Shown here in pieces: positions 34,614 through 45,073 of a stretch of 64,000 nt of DNA. Origin of the DNA: Paraphaeosphaeria minitans (lineage: Eukaryota; Ascomycota; Dothideomycetes; Pleosporales; Didymosphaeriaceae); assembly GCA_015832175.1 (NCBI GenBank), contig WJXW01000002.1, positions 620,001-684,000 on the forward strand, in the 5' to 3' direction. Each line of letters begins with the position of its first letter. The stretch's first letter is position 1. The position numbers and the translations under genes are program-made. The notes under the pieces were generated by a model. The model was not told where the DNA came from, did no database searches, and worked only from the letters and a program-made list of their open reading frames with translations.

Positions 34614-35846
34614 GTTGTCTGCTTGCGAGTTTGGTTTAGAGACTTGGAAGTAGGCTACTGCGCAGATGTCGAGAGAGCTTTAGTCTCCATCACTGATGGA
34701 AAGACGGGCGCTCAATTATATACCTTCACCAAGGCCATCCGATAGAAGAATGCGATGTCATCACACGGATACCTCGGTGAGCAGTGACAGTCTCCATACT
34801 CAGATCTAACATCCCTGCAGAGTCATCCATTGTTTCGAATTTCAACCCCGAATAGTAGTGGCGTCTTCGCCTCGTTTTACGTTTGTAGGGCTGCTGTCAG
34901 AATGTCATTCGGTCTGAACGAGTCAAGTGCATACCGTACCAAACTTCACGACACCTCTACCTCGCGTTTGTAGTGACATCGTGCCATGATTCGTCACAAT
35001 CCTTCCCGGGTGTATTGATTTTCCAGCTGCGAAAGGAAGGCGTACTATTACTTGCTTAGCAGCAGGCCACGCGGGTAGAGACTGACTGCTTACCTGCCCT
35101 TCAGCACCGTAAGCGAGCATCTCACGAATCGAAACCACGAAATGAGATCTTCACCCTCCAAACACGCCATCATGCGGGGAAAATCGATCAAGGTGAATAG
35201 CGTTAAAACGGTTTCCTCACGATCTACTTTTAGTGCTACATCTAGTGGCTGCCTCGGCTTTGAAAACGCTTCAGATTGCTGATTGGTTGATATTGCAAAA
35301 AGCACGAGGTGGTGAAACCCAAATGTGTGGGTCTTGTCGTGTAGGCCGAGGCAGGTTAGATTAGGGTAGGGCTGTGATATTCTTACGGTCGCACAAAAGT
35401 TGATTTCCTCCTGGGTCATGAGGGTTGTCGCCTTGGTGTTGGGTGTGGGCTTCAGCGTTTGGTGGGCTTAGACCTTCCGGATGTAGGGGCGATGTGGACA
35501 TGCGAGCCATCCCGGCCATCACTACAACGTGGCATTTCTTGCTTCGCCATATTGTGTTGTATTCGTCGCAGTACCTTTGAGGTAACTTGCATTCTCTTTT
35601 CGACAGGTATGCCCTCATCTACTACCAATCCTGCAATAATGATTGTACCTATGGTATTCGTGCTTTCCTCGTCTGATTCCTAAATCCATGGCACATCGGA
35701 CAGCAACGGCAACCACCAGAAGGAACACTCTCCATACGCCCTATAATCAAAGATATGCCCGCAAAGCTATCCCATGTGCGTCGCCTGATCATGCTGTATA
35801 GTTCTACATAGGACATCTACATCGCTGTACTTTAATTCGATCTCGC
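34614..35846. other. Intergenic gap of 1.2 kb, no supported gene
   Basis: Contains the cutinase promoter at the left; a TATA-like CAATTATATACC lies near 34713-34725 (minus strand GGTATATAATTG). Overlapping small minus-strand frames between 34923 and 35618 have no motif and no clear splice connection. Confidence 0.45.
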
Positions 35847-36950
35847 CTATGGAATCTCCAGCACCAACTTCCCAAAAGTTTTCTTTGACCCAAAGTGTTC
35901 CTGTGCTGGCCCGATCTCTTTCAGTGGATACACTTTGCTCACATGTGGTCTGATCTCTCCCCTCTCAATGTAAGAAATCAGGTTGGCGAAGACCCCGTCT
36001 TCCTGGAAAGTACAACCAAGCAAGCTAAGATCCTTGAGATAGAGTGTTCGAACATCGAGCTCCACAAGTGGACCTGCTATGGCGCCAGAAACTGCATATC
36101 TCCCTCCTTGTTTAAGTACATCGAGCAAACTTGAGAACGAAGAACCCGCTACAAGATCGAGGACAACATCAACGGAACTCTTCCCAAGCTTGGAAACAAG
36201 ATCTTCATCTCTTGCAACAACATGATCGGCGCCCACACCCAGCATATCTTTCGCCTTCTTTTCCCCACCAATCGCAGTCACATAAGCACCTCGACGCTTT
36301 GCCAACTGGATAGCCGCAGCGCCGACGCCGCCAGATGCACCCGTGATCACAACATGCTCTCCCGCGTTGACATTAGCGCGCTGCAACATATTCTCCGCCG
36401 TGGAAAAAGCGCAAGGTATCGACCCGAGCTCGGCATCACTCCAGTCACACACCACCATGAACGTCTCTCCCGCAGGCGCGACCGCAAACTGCGCGAACCC
36501 ACCATCGCACTCCGACCCGAACGTCCAGCACTCGTACGGCCGGCGACCCACGTAGTGTCGGAGCATAGTGTTGACGAGGATGCGCTCGCCGATGCGCTTC
36601 GGGTCGACGTCCTTGCCCACTGCGACAATGCGGCCGCAGCAGTCGGCGCCTTGGATGCGTGGGAAGTGTAGGGGAACGCCCGACCATGATGCATCGCCAT
36701 CCTGCTGTCCTTCTGCTATTCCGGTGCCGGTGCCGGTGGTAACGCCTTTGGAGTACCAACCTATTCGGGTGTTGATGTCGGTTTTGTTAATGCCTGCGGC
36801 TGCGACACGGATCAGGACTTCGTCCGCGGCTGGTGACGGGACGCGGAGGTTGTCGTGGTACTCAAGTTTTTCGGGGCCGCCGTGGCCGGTCAAGATGACA
36901 CCGATCATTGTTGTTGGGATTTGCGGCGGCTGTTGGGTTTGTGTGGTCAT
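35847..36950 (-). CDS. Zinc-independent quinone oxidoreductase-like MDR protein
   Basis: NAD(P)H-dependent oxidoreductase of the medium-chain dehydrogenase/reductase superfamily. Single exon, 367 aa from the first in-frame ATG at 36950; the frame is open about 39 nt upstream with only a GTG. The core starts at MIGVILTGHGGPEKLEY, then EVLIRVAAAGINKTDINTRIGWY, GADCCGRIVAVGKDV, and the dinucleotide-binding turn GASGGVGAAAIQLAKRRGAYV, and ends with the usual ...KTFGKLVLEIP. The zinc-binding Cys/His of alcohol dehydrogenases are not present in the expected pattern, so it fits the quinone oxidoreductase/crystallin group. An unusual feature is the insertion between GWYSKG and PRIQGADC, rich in Gly, Thr and Asp. 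Confidence 0.88.
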   Translation of the reverse strand: MTTQTQQPPQIPTTMIGVILTGHGGPEKLEYHDNLRVPSPAADEVLIRVAAAGINKTDINTRIGWYSKGVTTGTGTGIAEGQQDGDASWSGVPLHFPRIQGADCCGRIVAVGKDVDPKRIGERILVNTMLRHYVGRRPYECWTFGSECDGGFAQFAVAPAGETFMVVCDWSDAELGSIPCAFSTAENMLQRANVNAGEHVVITGASGGVGAAAIQLAKRRGAYVTAIGGEKKAKDMLGVGADHVVARDEDLVSKLGKSSVDVVLDLVAGSSFSSLLDVLKQGGRYAVSGAIAGPLVELDVRTLYLKDLSLLGCTFQEDGVFANLISYIERGEIRPHVSKVYPLKEIGPAQEHFGSKKTFGKLVLEIP

Positions 36951-38453
36951 CTTGGTGGTCGTTGATCTTAGGGTGAAGCTTTGCGCCACCTTAACGGAAA
37001 CTGATCAGAAACCTTCAGAAGGATTGGATGATCAAGTATAATCTCATGCGTCGAATTTGTTTTTATGTGAGTCTGACGCCGATTAACTAGCATTAGCTGT
37101 GGTGATGATGTCGTGAGGATGGCCCTAATTGTCCTGGAAGTAGCCAATCAGCACGCTCAATTGCATTACAAATGCAAAGCTTCCCCTCTCCCAATGCTTG
37201 GGGTAGACCCGTTAACTCGTCAGTCATGTCTGTACAATATCCACTGTTGCTGAACGGGCAGCGACTTGCAGCAGACTTATCACTCGTTCTGTTCTTCCTG
37301 ATCTACCTAAATGAGCTCCGCTTTACAGTTCAGGAAGGAATGGCCAGTATACCTCTGGAAGTCTCTGTGATGAAACCATGTGAAAGATTAAAGCAACAGA
37401 GTAGGCCCTCGCTCAAATAACCGTCCACTTACATTTACAGAGGACGTTCAAAAGTAATCGTGCTGGCATCCCGCCCGTTGACCTATATAATGGACATCTT
37501 ACTGGCTTGACCCAGAGACACTCCATGCAAAACCATCCCATTCAAAGTCCTGAATTCAGTGCCTACACCCTGAAAGACAACCTCAACAACCTAAAACCCC
37601 ACGACGCACTCAATCTATCCAACAAACCCCAATCCATGTAAAACCACGCAACCTCCCCTTCCACCGCCCCTCTCGAAACACCGAAGAATTATATATCGTC
37701 CAATTAATCCAACTCACGGCTTACCTCACGACTTCTTCATATACTCCGCATCTCCATCCCTCCGTCCCGCCCAAAGCGTTTCACCCTCCGCCCTTGGTGC
37801 GCACCCCTGTCCGCTCAGCCCCCCAAAACAGCACCGCGACTCGCCGCGCCGTGCTTAGCTAGGGCTTGATTCGGGTACCAGACCGGGGGGGCGTGGGGTT
37901 CGGGCAAGAATATGTGCATGATACTAAGGTGAATGAAGAGGCGGCTCTGTGTCGTGAGTTGAGGCGCGGGTGGAGGCAGAGGGTGAGAAATTTGGATGCG
38001 AAAAGGAAGGGTTTCGCGATTTGGAATGGATCGGTGGCTAGAGATGGGATTTGGGGACTGGATTCGTTGCTGGGCTATGCGATGTAAGGACGCAATATAG
38101 TGTGCTGGTCTGGGGGAGACGTGGTTGAATTGCGTGTCGGCTGTGAAGAGGCTCACATCTGCCAGCACGTGTCAACAATGGGAAGCAAAGTGATCACTTA
38201 GTCGTTTATTGAATTCTATCCTTTTCACCATCTCCGCCGGCCACTCAAGTCTTCCTCAATAGTACCAGTAGCATATACTGCCATAAACGTTGCTCATAGA
38301 ATTTCCCTCGTACCTCAAAAAGCTCCAGTCGTAGAAAGAAAATGTTTGCGCCACACAGATACGTGCTTCCTCTGTTCGAACCCCCCACCTCGCGTGCTGC
38401 TCTTACCAAATGGGTATCAACGCCCCGCAATTGATCAGTGCCCAAGTGGGCGC
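36951..38453. other. Intergenic gap of 1.5 kb, no supported gene
   Basis: The left part is the promoter of the oxidoreductase gene. Open frames near 37172-37420 and on both strands at 37815-38168 share no known motif. The block 37500-37860 is C-rich on the plus strand with many CCC runs. I see no gene. Confidence 0.45.
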
Positions 38454-39146
38454 TCAGACTTCGGTGATGGCGACAAGAGTCATCTTGGGCGCCTCGGCCT
38501 CGTCGACGACTTCCTCGGAGCGCTTGACTTTGCGCTCGGCGGCTCCGGGGGCGGCAGCGCCGTTGGCAGCAGAGTTGGCGGGAACATTGAGACCAGCGTT
38601 GACAGTGATACCAACGCCAGAGCCCTCGGCACCGGTACCGAGCTCGATCTTGGGCTGGTTCTGCTGGGCCCGCTCAGCGTAGCTCAGAGCGGCGTTGAAG
38701 GAGTTGATGTCACGCTTGATCCACTCAACGGCTCGGGAGACAGCATCGATGTGGGCCAGCTCGGCGGGCTCAGGGGCGGCCTCACGCTTCTTGAGGATCT
38801 CGTTGATGTCGCGGACGAGGTTGCCCCGCTTTGCTGCTTCGGCCTCAGCTGGTTGTTCTTGTTGCTCTGCCGGCTGGGCTTCGCCTTGCTGCTCTCCCTG
38901 CGGCGCGGCTTCACCCTGCTCGACTTCGGCGTTTCGCTGACCTTGGGCGGCGGCACCTGCTGCGCCTTGCTGAGCACCCTGGGCGAGTGTTGCCATCAAT
39001 TCAGACGCACCTGCGGCCCCCGCGGCCCCCAATGATATTTCACCATCACCGACTACCAGGGCGGGCGAATAAGCTCCCAGATTGATGTTGAGTGGGACAG
39101 CGCCGACGGCGGCAACGAGAGCAAGAAGGACGGTGTGGGAAAGCAT
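38454..39146 (-). CDS. Secreted Ala/Gln/Glu-rich protein with Kex2-type sites
   Basis: Single exon, 230 aa. Signal peptide about 1-16 (MLSHTVLLALVAAVGA), then a short conserved-looking start PLNINLGAYSPALVVGDGEISLG. Residues about 40-105 are a low-complexity Ala/Gly/Gln/Glu region with GEQQGEAQPAEQQEQ. The C-terminal half has four dibasic sites suited to Kex2 (AKR, KKR, IKR, VKR), followed twice by a similar RDIN core (RDINEIL, RDINSFN). There are no cysteines. Function unknown; a cell-wall or processed-peptide precursor role is possible. The opposite strand is also open here, as expected from codon composition, but lacks a signal peptide. Confidence 0.72.
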   Translation of the reverse strand: MLSHTVLLALVAAVGAVPLNINLGAYSPALVVGDGEISLGAAGAAGASELMATLAQGAQQGAAGAAAQGQRNAEVEQGEAAPQGEQQGEAQPAEQQEQPAEAEAAKRGNLVRDINEILKKREAAPEPAELAHIDAVSRAVEWIKRDINSFNAALSYAERAQQNQPKIELGTGAEGSGVGITVNAGLNVPANSAANGAAAPGAAERKVKRSEEVVDEAEAPKMTLVAITEV

Positions 39147-42100
39147 CTTGTCGGTCTTGGTTTGGTGATGTATTATGGAGTTAAACTCGGAAGATGGGAT
39201 AGAAGAGGAATTGGATAAACGATGAGTGAATCGGAATAAAGTGATTGAAATGTCTAGTCGCCCGGCGACAGATGAGACTGATTAGGATAGTCGGTAAGAA
39301 GTGAAGGTGAGTGGCCGGACTGGAGAGCAAAAGAGTGGGCTCATCGTCGTCTCTTATATCGATGTGAAGGCTGGCCCAGCGATGCTCACGTTGCCCCGCC
39401 AAGCCAATCCCGCTGTTTGAAGTGAGCTTGAAACTTCTGTGAGGCCGAGCCAAGCATGTGAGGTCTAGCTGCTCGTGATGCGTGGAAAGGCCGCCAAGGC
39501 GCTCCGGCCGTTTGAAGCCAGCTCAAAACTCCTGTGATGCGGTGCCAAGTGAATTAAGCCTGGCCATAAGAGACGACATGCACGGTGATAGACGAGCGGT
39601 ACTCAAGTGGGACTGCCCCGAGGTCTGGATCATCGCGAGGCGATCTGACTGGGGACGGACGGGGGCTGTCACACTGGGCCGCGACGAACCCCATTACGAG
39701 ATGGAGCTGGATGGTGAGCATGTTTGTTTCCAGTGGCTACGGGTCGCCGTGTGGGAAAGTCTGAGCTGGCGCATCAAGTCGTGCGAAAATCTGTTGACGT
39801 GTCGAATAGAAGGCGATTCTCTTCGAGTGGCTCTTTCGAGGCCGGCAAAACTAGCCCCAGCAGCCGCCTTACATACGCATGCCAATGTGCATGAAGTTGA
39901 TCGCAAGTCTTGGCTGTGTGCGCGGGATACTCACTTATTGCCTCTCGCCGGGCATATCAAGCACAGAAAGAGGTTGTCGGCCGGTCTTGCGGGCGACAAA
40001 CAGCTGCCAGCGGCCGTCCTGAGGCTGGGTCCTTGGTGAACGGGTCCGACATGGCGCACTGGGCAGTGTTTTCCCACACGCGTCCGCCGAGACGGTTGAG
40101 GAAGAGCGCAGTTGCTGGGTGCTTTGAGCTTCGCAGTTCGAAGCTTTTGTCGAGACACTTGCTGTGTTGGCCAAGCGGAGCGGCGAAATGCTTCTGCGGG
40201 AGACCCCAGACGCACAGGCGGAGACGAGGCTTGGCTTTCCGCGATTCTGTCGCGTCGCACCTCTGCGACGACATGTTTCTTGGCCCGCCCCGCAGCCAGA
40301 TGAGTCTCTGCGCTCAATGGGGATGCATGGGGGTCACTCCCACCGCACCTAGGGGGCCGATGGTGGTCTGTGGAGCGATGTGCGTCCAGGGGAGCGCTGA
40401 CGCGGACGTGACGAGCCTGCCTTGGGCTGTCTCATCGCATCGAAAGTCATCGAATTCGTCATACCTACCTACTGGAGCTGGCGGACGAGAAGGCTGGGCG
40501 CGTATGCAGACACTGAGCCTCACAGATTGCAGTGCCGCGAGGGGGGGAGTGAAGAAACGATCAGCATCGGCGCTTTTCCATCACCCGCGCGCTTTCTGCT
40601 TTTGCCCTTCCGCCCACCCCCGTCGCCCAAAGCTGCAGGGTTGAAGTGACATTAATCTCTTGGCAGGAACGCAGCAGTCTAGGTACTCGCACGCTGCTGG
40701 CTGTTGTGGAACGCTTCTGTTGCAGCGGACTTCCTCTGTGAATCGCTTGGGTTTGTGCTGTACGGAGCCCTCTTCCAGAAGCAACTCCAACACCAACATT
40801 ACTTTACACGATCGACCAAGCACGATCGATATCTCTTGACTTCTTGGGCCATGCGTATTGCTGTGGAGCTACTTCACTGCCTAGCTGTTGCCCCGCGGGA
40901 TGCCCCATAGCACTCTCTAAGAGACACTTGGTCGCGAAAGCACATTGCTTGAATCTACCAAGTGCGAAATAAGATACAGTCCGACAGGGACCCAGACGGG
41001 TACCCAGCACTGGCCACGCGTCTAGTCACGGCCGATTTGGCTTTACTCGGCTCGTCACTTAAGCGCCCCTTTCGTCACTTTTCGACACTGGTGTGTTCTG
41101 CATTATTCGTATAAGCCGACCGTATGGCAAGTGCACTCAAGCTATGTGTTGACTGGGTTGTTCATTTCCATATCTACAAATCAGTGAAAGGGTCGCTATC
41201 ACCAACTGTTTCTGAGACTTGCCCACTTTCTTGCCGTTTTATATTGCTTGGGTTCGACAGTGAACTGTGGATTGCGGTGGTACATCTCAGCACAGTGCCA
41301 TATCATGTCAATGGGGAGTTGACCAAATTCTAATAAACAAGGAAGCAATATATCGAACGTGGTGGAAACAAGGGTCCATGGTATATAGATCATCTATCGC
41401 GTACGTGTGAAAGAGTTCTCTTTTGCACATGCGCCTGCACGCCACAAACATGCTTGTTCATTGCAACACGTACAGCTTCACTTGGTCATGTTTAACTTCG
41501 TAGATGGTTGATGTTGTCTGTACGAGTAACGCATGATTGAGCGTCTTAGAACTCGATTCCATGCCTATTTGCACCCTCAAAATGCGTCCTCGCTACGCTT
41601 AATGCAAAATGCATACTTTCTGATACCTGTAGTTCGAGAACTTGGATAGTTGGTGCATCCTACGTTGTTCAGTCTCAATTTCGACGCTCGTGGTGAGTGC
41701 GTCCCTCAACGAAGCGCCATAGCGAAGGTCCGTAAACGTTAATGAATAGTGTTTGGGCGGCTTAATTGAATAGACAATGAGCAGCAAGAGAGTTAGAATA
41801 GCCTCTTTAATTCTGCGGCAATTTGTTCCGATAGAGTTTTGGTAGAACCCAAATCGAATTGTTTCAATGGGTTTTTGATAGGCGTGGATCAAACGTAGAT
41901 TAACAGGAGAAATTCCTAGCACCTAACACAACTCCATGTCTTACTCAAAGCCATCTAGCCCCATTACTACCATAGTTCATAGTCGCCCACAACGAGCAAT
42001 ATACCGGCCCACACGCGTGCTGAAAATGGCAAGGAATTTGCGACGCCGTGCTGCCTCTCGGCCACACTGAAATGCTCGAAACCCGAGCAACCCCAACAAG

Positions 42101-42583
42101 AGCCCGATCCTTCTGCCGTCCACTTGTTAGAATACCGGTCCGCTTGTGTCTCTATTCCTTTACGGACTATCAAGGAGTGTATCGCTTCCTCACAATAGAA
42201 GCACAGCGACTTGTCGAGCTGCCACCTCGTGCCGCCAAGGGAGCGGAAATCCATTACGTAGGAACTCAATTAACATCTGTTTGTCATCTATAGCTTATAC
42301 ACTACTCTCCTTAGGTTCTATGATGAGTGGTTTGTTTATTGGGCTTTCGTCTCATTTTTGTGACGGGGGTGTTCGTTAGATGCTCGACGTTCCCCACCAC
42401 GCTAATCGTAGTAGCCCATCTGCTATCGTTAGCTAGGTCTAGCGACCCCGCCCGCCCTCCGTCATCTCACGTAGTGTTGGAGAAGTCTTTCAATCAAAGA
42501 TACGGATTTGATGGCCACGGAACTACTTTCCCAATTTCACCGATATATAAATGGAACATGTGAGAGTTTCACCATCAACAACA
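39147..42583. other. Gene-free block of 3.4 kb, no recognisable gene
   Basis: The first part (39480-40640) is GC-rich with long overlapping open frames on both strands (up to 244 codons), a composition effect; none has a domain, signal peptide or codon pattern that I trust. 40900-42580 is more AT-rich, and frames there are short. The gap ends at the tRNA gene. I see no transposon ends. Confidence 0.5.
39398..39565. repeat. Imperfect 95-bp direct duplication
   Basis: Two diverged copies of about 72 bp start at 39398 and 39493. Shared blocks include GCCAAG, GTTTGAAG, the TGAAACTTCTGTGA / CAAAACTCCTGTGA pair and GCCAAG again. The second copy is richer in GC. The duplication is old. Confidence 0.6.
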
Positions 42584-42669
42584 GGCTCGGTGGTGTAGTT
42601 GGTTATCACGTCAGTCTAACACTTCGTTAGTCGCACTGAAGGTCCCGAGTTCAAACCTCGGCTGAGTCA
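42584..42669 (+). tRNA. tRNA-Val (anticodon AAC) with 12-nt intron
   Basis: The acceptor stem pairs GGCTCGG (42584) with CTGAGTC, with two G-U pairs and discriminator A at 42669. The anticodon stem TCAGT/ACTGA encloses the loop CTAACA...C, anticodon AAC at 42618-42620. A 12-nt intron (42622-42633) lies one base 3' of the anticodon, the standard position. The T arm CCGAG-TTCAAAC-CTCGG is perfect. The mature tRNA is 74 nt before CCA addition. Confidence 0.93.
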
Positions 42670-43181
42670 CTCGTTCCAACGATTTGCTCCTGTTCCTGCA
42701 TTCAATGGCAGGCTTCAATTTTTCCCCTTTGAGGCTTCACTTTTTTCTATGCGGTCGGCCAAAATCTGTGCCAACGACAACATTAGCTTAGCATGTACGC
42801 TTGAGTGACGTTGAGATCCTGGCGTGCACCCTCCCGTTCATAGAGTCTCTTTTTGCGCTTTGCTTGCTTTCCACGCTAGACTTCCTTTAGGAGGACCTGG
42901 GGATTGGCTGGTTTATGCGGTTTGTGCTAGGGAGCAGCATGATTCGTTAGACTGTCAGGAGCGACGAGATGAAGGGAATGCTTGCAATGTAGCTGGTTTG
43001 CTGTCTTACTTAGCCTTGCGAAAAAGTGTACAATTGTGAAACAGTCAAAAATTTACATGTGTATCGGAGCAATGGTGATGATCCAGTGTAGCGTTTGGAA
43101 TCATCAACGCATTACCATCTGCTTCGAATCCTTCGCTTCGATCCAATTCTATCCTCTTTCCTAGTATCAAACAGCTCTCCT
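42670..43181. other. Intergenic, no supported gene
   Basis: Flank between the tRNA, with a T-run terminator-like stretch (TTTTTCCCCTTT, about 42718-42730), and the minus-strand secreted protein gene. No gene visible. Confidence 0.45.
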
Positions 43182-44065
43182 CTAAGCGACCTTGAAGCGC
43201 CTGGTAATGGTACGAGGCTCAGCAATGAACGTCTTGTTGCCGACAAATCTCTTCGTCTTGTTGCCGACAAATCGCTTCGCAGTCTTGTCGCACGGGTTGG
43301 CGGCGCTCACACCAGCACTCGTGCCCTTCGTAGAGTCACCCTTGTTCTTGTTGGAACTTTGGTGGTTCTTCTTCGCATTTCCAGCGCTCGCAGCAGCGGT
43401 GTCGCAAGGGTTCTTTGCGGCAGCGGTGCTTGACACGGCGGCAGTAGCAGCAACGGTCGAAGTAGCAACCTCAGCCTGCGCAGAAGCAGTGTCGCACGGG
43501 TTCTTGGCCGCAGCAGTAGAAGTTGAAGCAGCAACGGCGGCAGCGGTAGCGGCAGCGGCAGTAGCAGTGGCGGCAGTTTGGTCACACGGCGGCAGAGCGG
43601 CCGCGCTGGCAGTGGCTTGGACGGCGGAGGCACCATTGTTGCCTTGACCAGCGGCATCGCATTGCGCTGATCGACAAGTCAGCTGTTGTTTATCTAAGTT
43701 CTTCTAGAACCAACCCACTCTTCTGGTCAGCGCATGCCGACACACTGATTGTTGTGTCACCGCCGTTGGCCTTGTTTGCGCAACTAGATTATTAGTTATC
43801 GTCGTATACTAGTGTAGGATTGGTCTTACGCGTTGAACTGCTGGTCGCAGCTTCGCTGCAAGGCTCCCCCGATATTGACGAAAGTGTCACCCTTCACCTG
43901 GAACTCGCGGTCTGGGTTTCCCGAGTCGGTGACGGGCGTTGCAGCGATGCCACCCAGGGCTCCGGTGAACGTCTGGAAGTTCTGCCCTTGGCGCTTACTG
44001 TAAGGCACAGCCGGGGCTGCGAGGGCGACAGCGAGGAGAGTAGAAATGATGGCGGTGGTCTTCAT
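43182..44065 (-). CDS. Secreted Ala-rich protein with PCD repeats and Kex2-bounded FVGNKT repeats
   Basis: Exons 44065-43830, 43783-43719 and 43666-43182, introns 46 and 52 nt; 261 aa, intact. Signal peptide about 1-17, then SKR, a likely Kex2 site. Residues about 27-105 form a compact domain with four or five cysteines (RSCDQQFNACANKANGG, SACADQKTQC), a pattern seen at the N terminus of many fungal secreted proteins of unknown function. The middle is Ala/Thr/Ser-rich with four (N/P)PCD motifs. The C terminus carries two exact copies of KRFVGNKT, encoded by a 24-bp repeat, and ends TITRRFKVA. Dibasic cleavage would free FVGNKT-type peptides. A wall protein with processed tail is an alternative. 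Confidence 0.78.
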
Positions 44066-45073
44066 CTTGAAAACGTTGGGTAAGTGGCGGAAATGGGTAT
44101 AACAAACGTTTGGAATCTTTGTATCGTAAATGATGGAATGTGAGTGGAATAAAGAGTAACCAGACTCAAAGAATGTAAGTGCACAAAGGCAGTGAAGAAC
44201 GAAAGACTGTTGAGATCACAGCTGATGAGCGTGGTGATGCTATGTGCTGGCGACAGTGTACTTATACTGGCGCATATGCGTCGTCGGTTCGCTAGTCTTG
44301 TCATCATGGTCACCCCTCCGCGTAAACCGCGCATTCGATACCGCTGACGGCAGGGACATTTCCTCGTATCGCTCCTGCGTCCCTGGAATCATTTTATTAC
44401 TGCGTGTTCTAGTCTAGAACGGGTGGACCTCGCGGTGCTAAGCTTTGCGTCAGGACAAAGCTTGATTTCCAGGATCCACTAAGAATGACTTGGGACTCAG
44501 TGGTGCTTGTGCGTGTCTGAGATTGGGGTTTTGACTTGCGTGAAGAGAGGATCTGGGGGTCGCATTGACGTTTCGGGCGCGCTGTCCGGGTTTCTGGTAA
44601 GCGGCTGGGTACCTAGGTATCGCGCGGCGCCTTTGCAACACGAAGACATTCATCAAAAGGGCTCCAATTCGATGTAAAGAATCTGCCATCGAGTCTCATA
44701 CTGTTGGATAGTATGGTTGCGGTGCGCGGTACGCGGCATGATCAATATCACCTTGCTGGTGTGGTTCTTGGGTTCAGCTTGCGCTCTAGGTACCTATGTA
44801 CCTACCTGTTTAATCCCTGGCGACGATCATGCACAACTTGAGGCATCTTGTGAAAGGAAAAACTCACCCCAACGAAGCCAACCGCATCTTCGAAAACGCA
44901 AAATCCCACCAATGCTTTGCCTCGTGGTACCGCTGTAGGTCATCTTTTGCGGCGTTTATCAACGCTGAGATTCGCGAACATATTGGAGAGCGGAACGCAA
45001 GACCCTCGCGACAGTGTGCGATGCAGAATATGCATGCCGGGCAGAGGTGGCTCAGTTAATGATGAAGGAGCGA
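44066..45073. other. Intergenic, no supported gene
   Basis: Promoter of the secreted protein gene at the left, then about 700 bp without recognisable coding sequence. GGTACCTAGGTA occurs at about 44610 and CTAGGTACCTATGTACCTACC at 44788. Confidence 0.45.

Noticed and set aside
39910..40644. 244-codon plus-strand frame as a gene
   Set aside because: Long frames are open on both strands in this GC-rich block; the product has no domain, signal or plausible composition (many Arg, Cys, Ser runs).
41967..42269. 100-codon minus frame with Cys pairs (CFYC, CWGC) as a zinc or effector protein
   Set aside because: No signal peptide, irregular cysteine spacing, and an equally open frame on the other strand.
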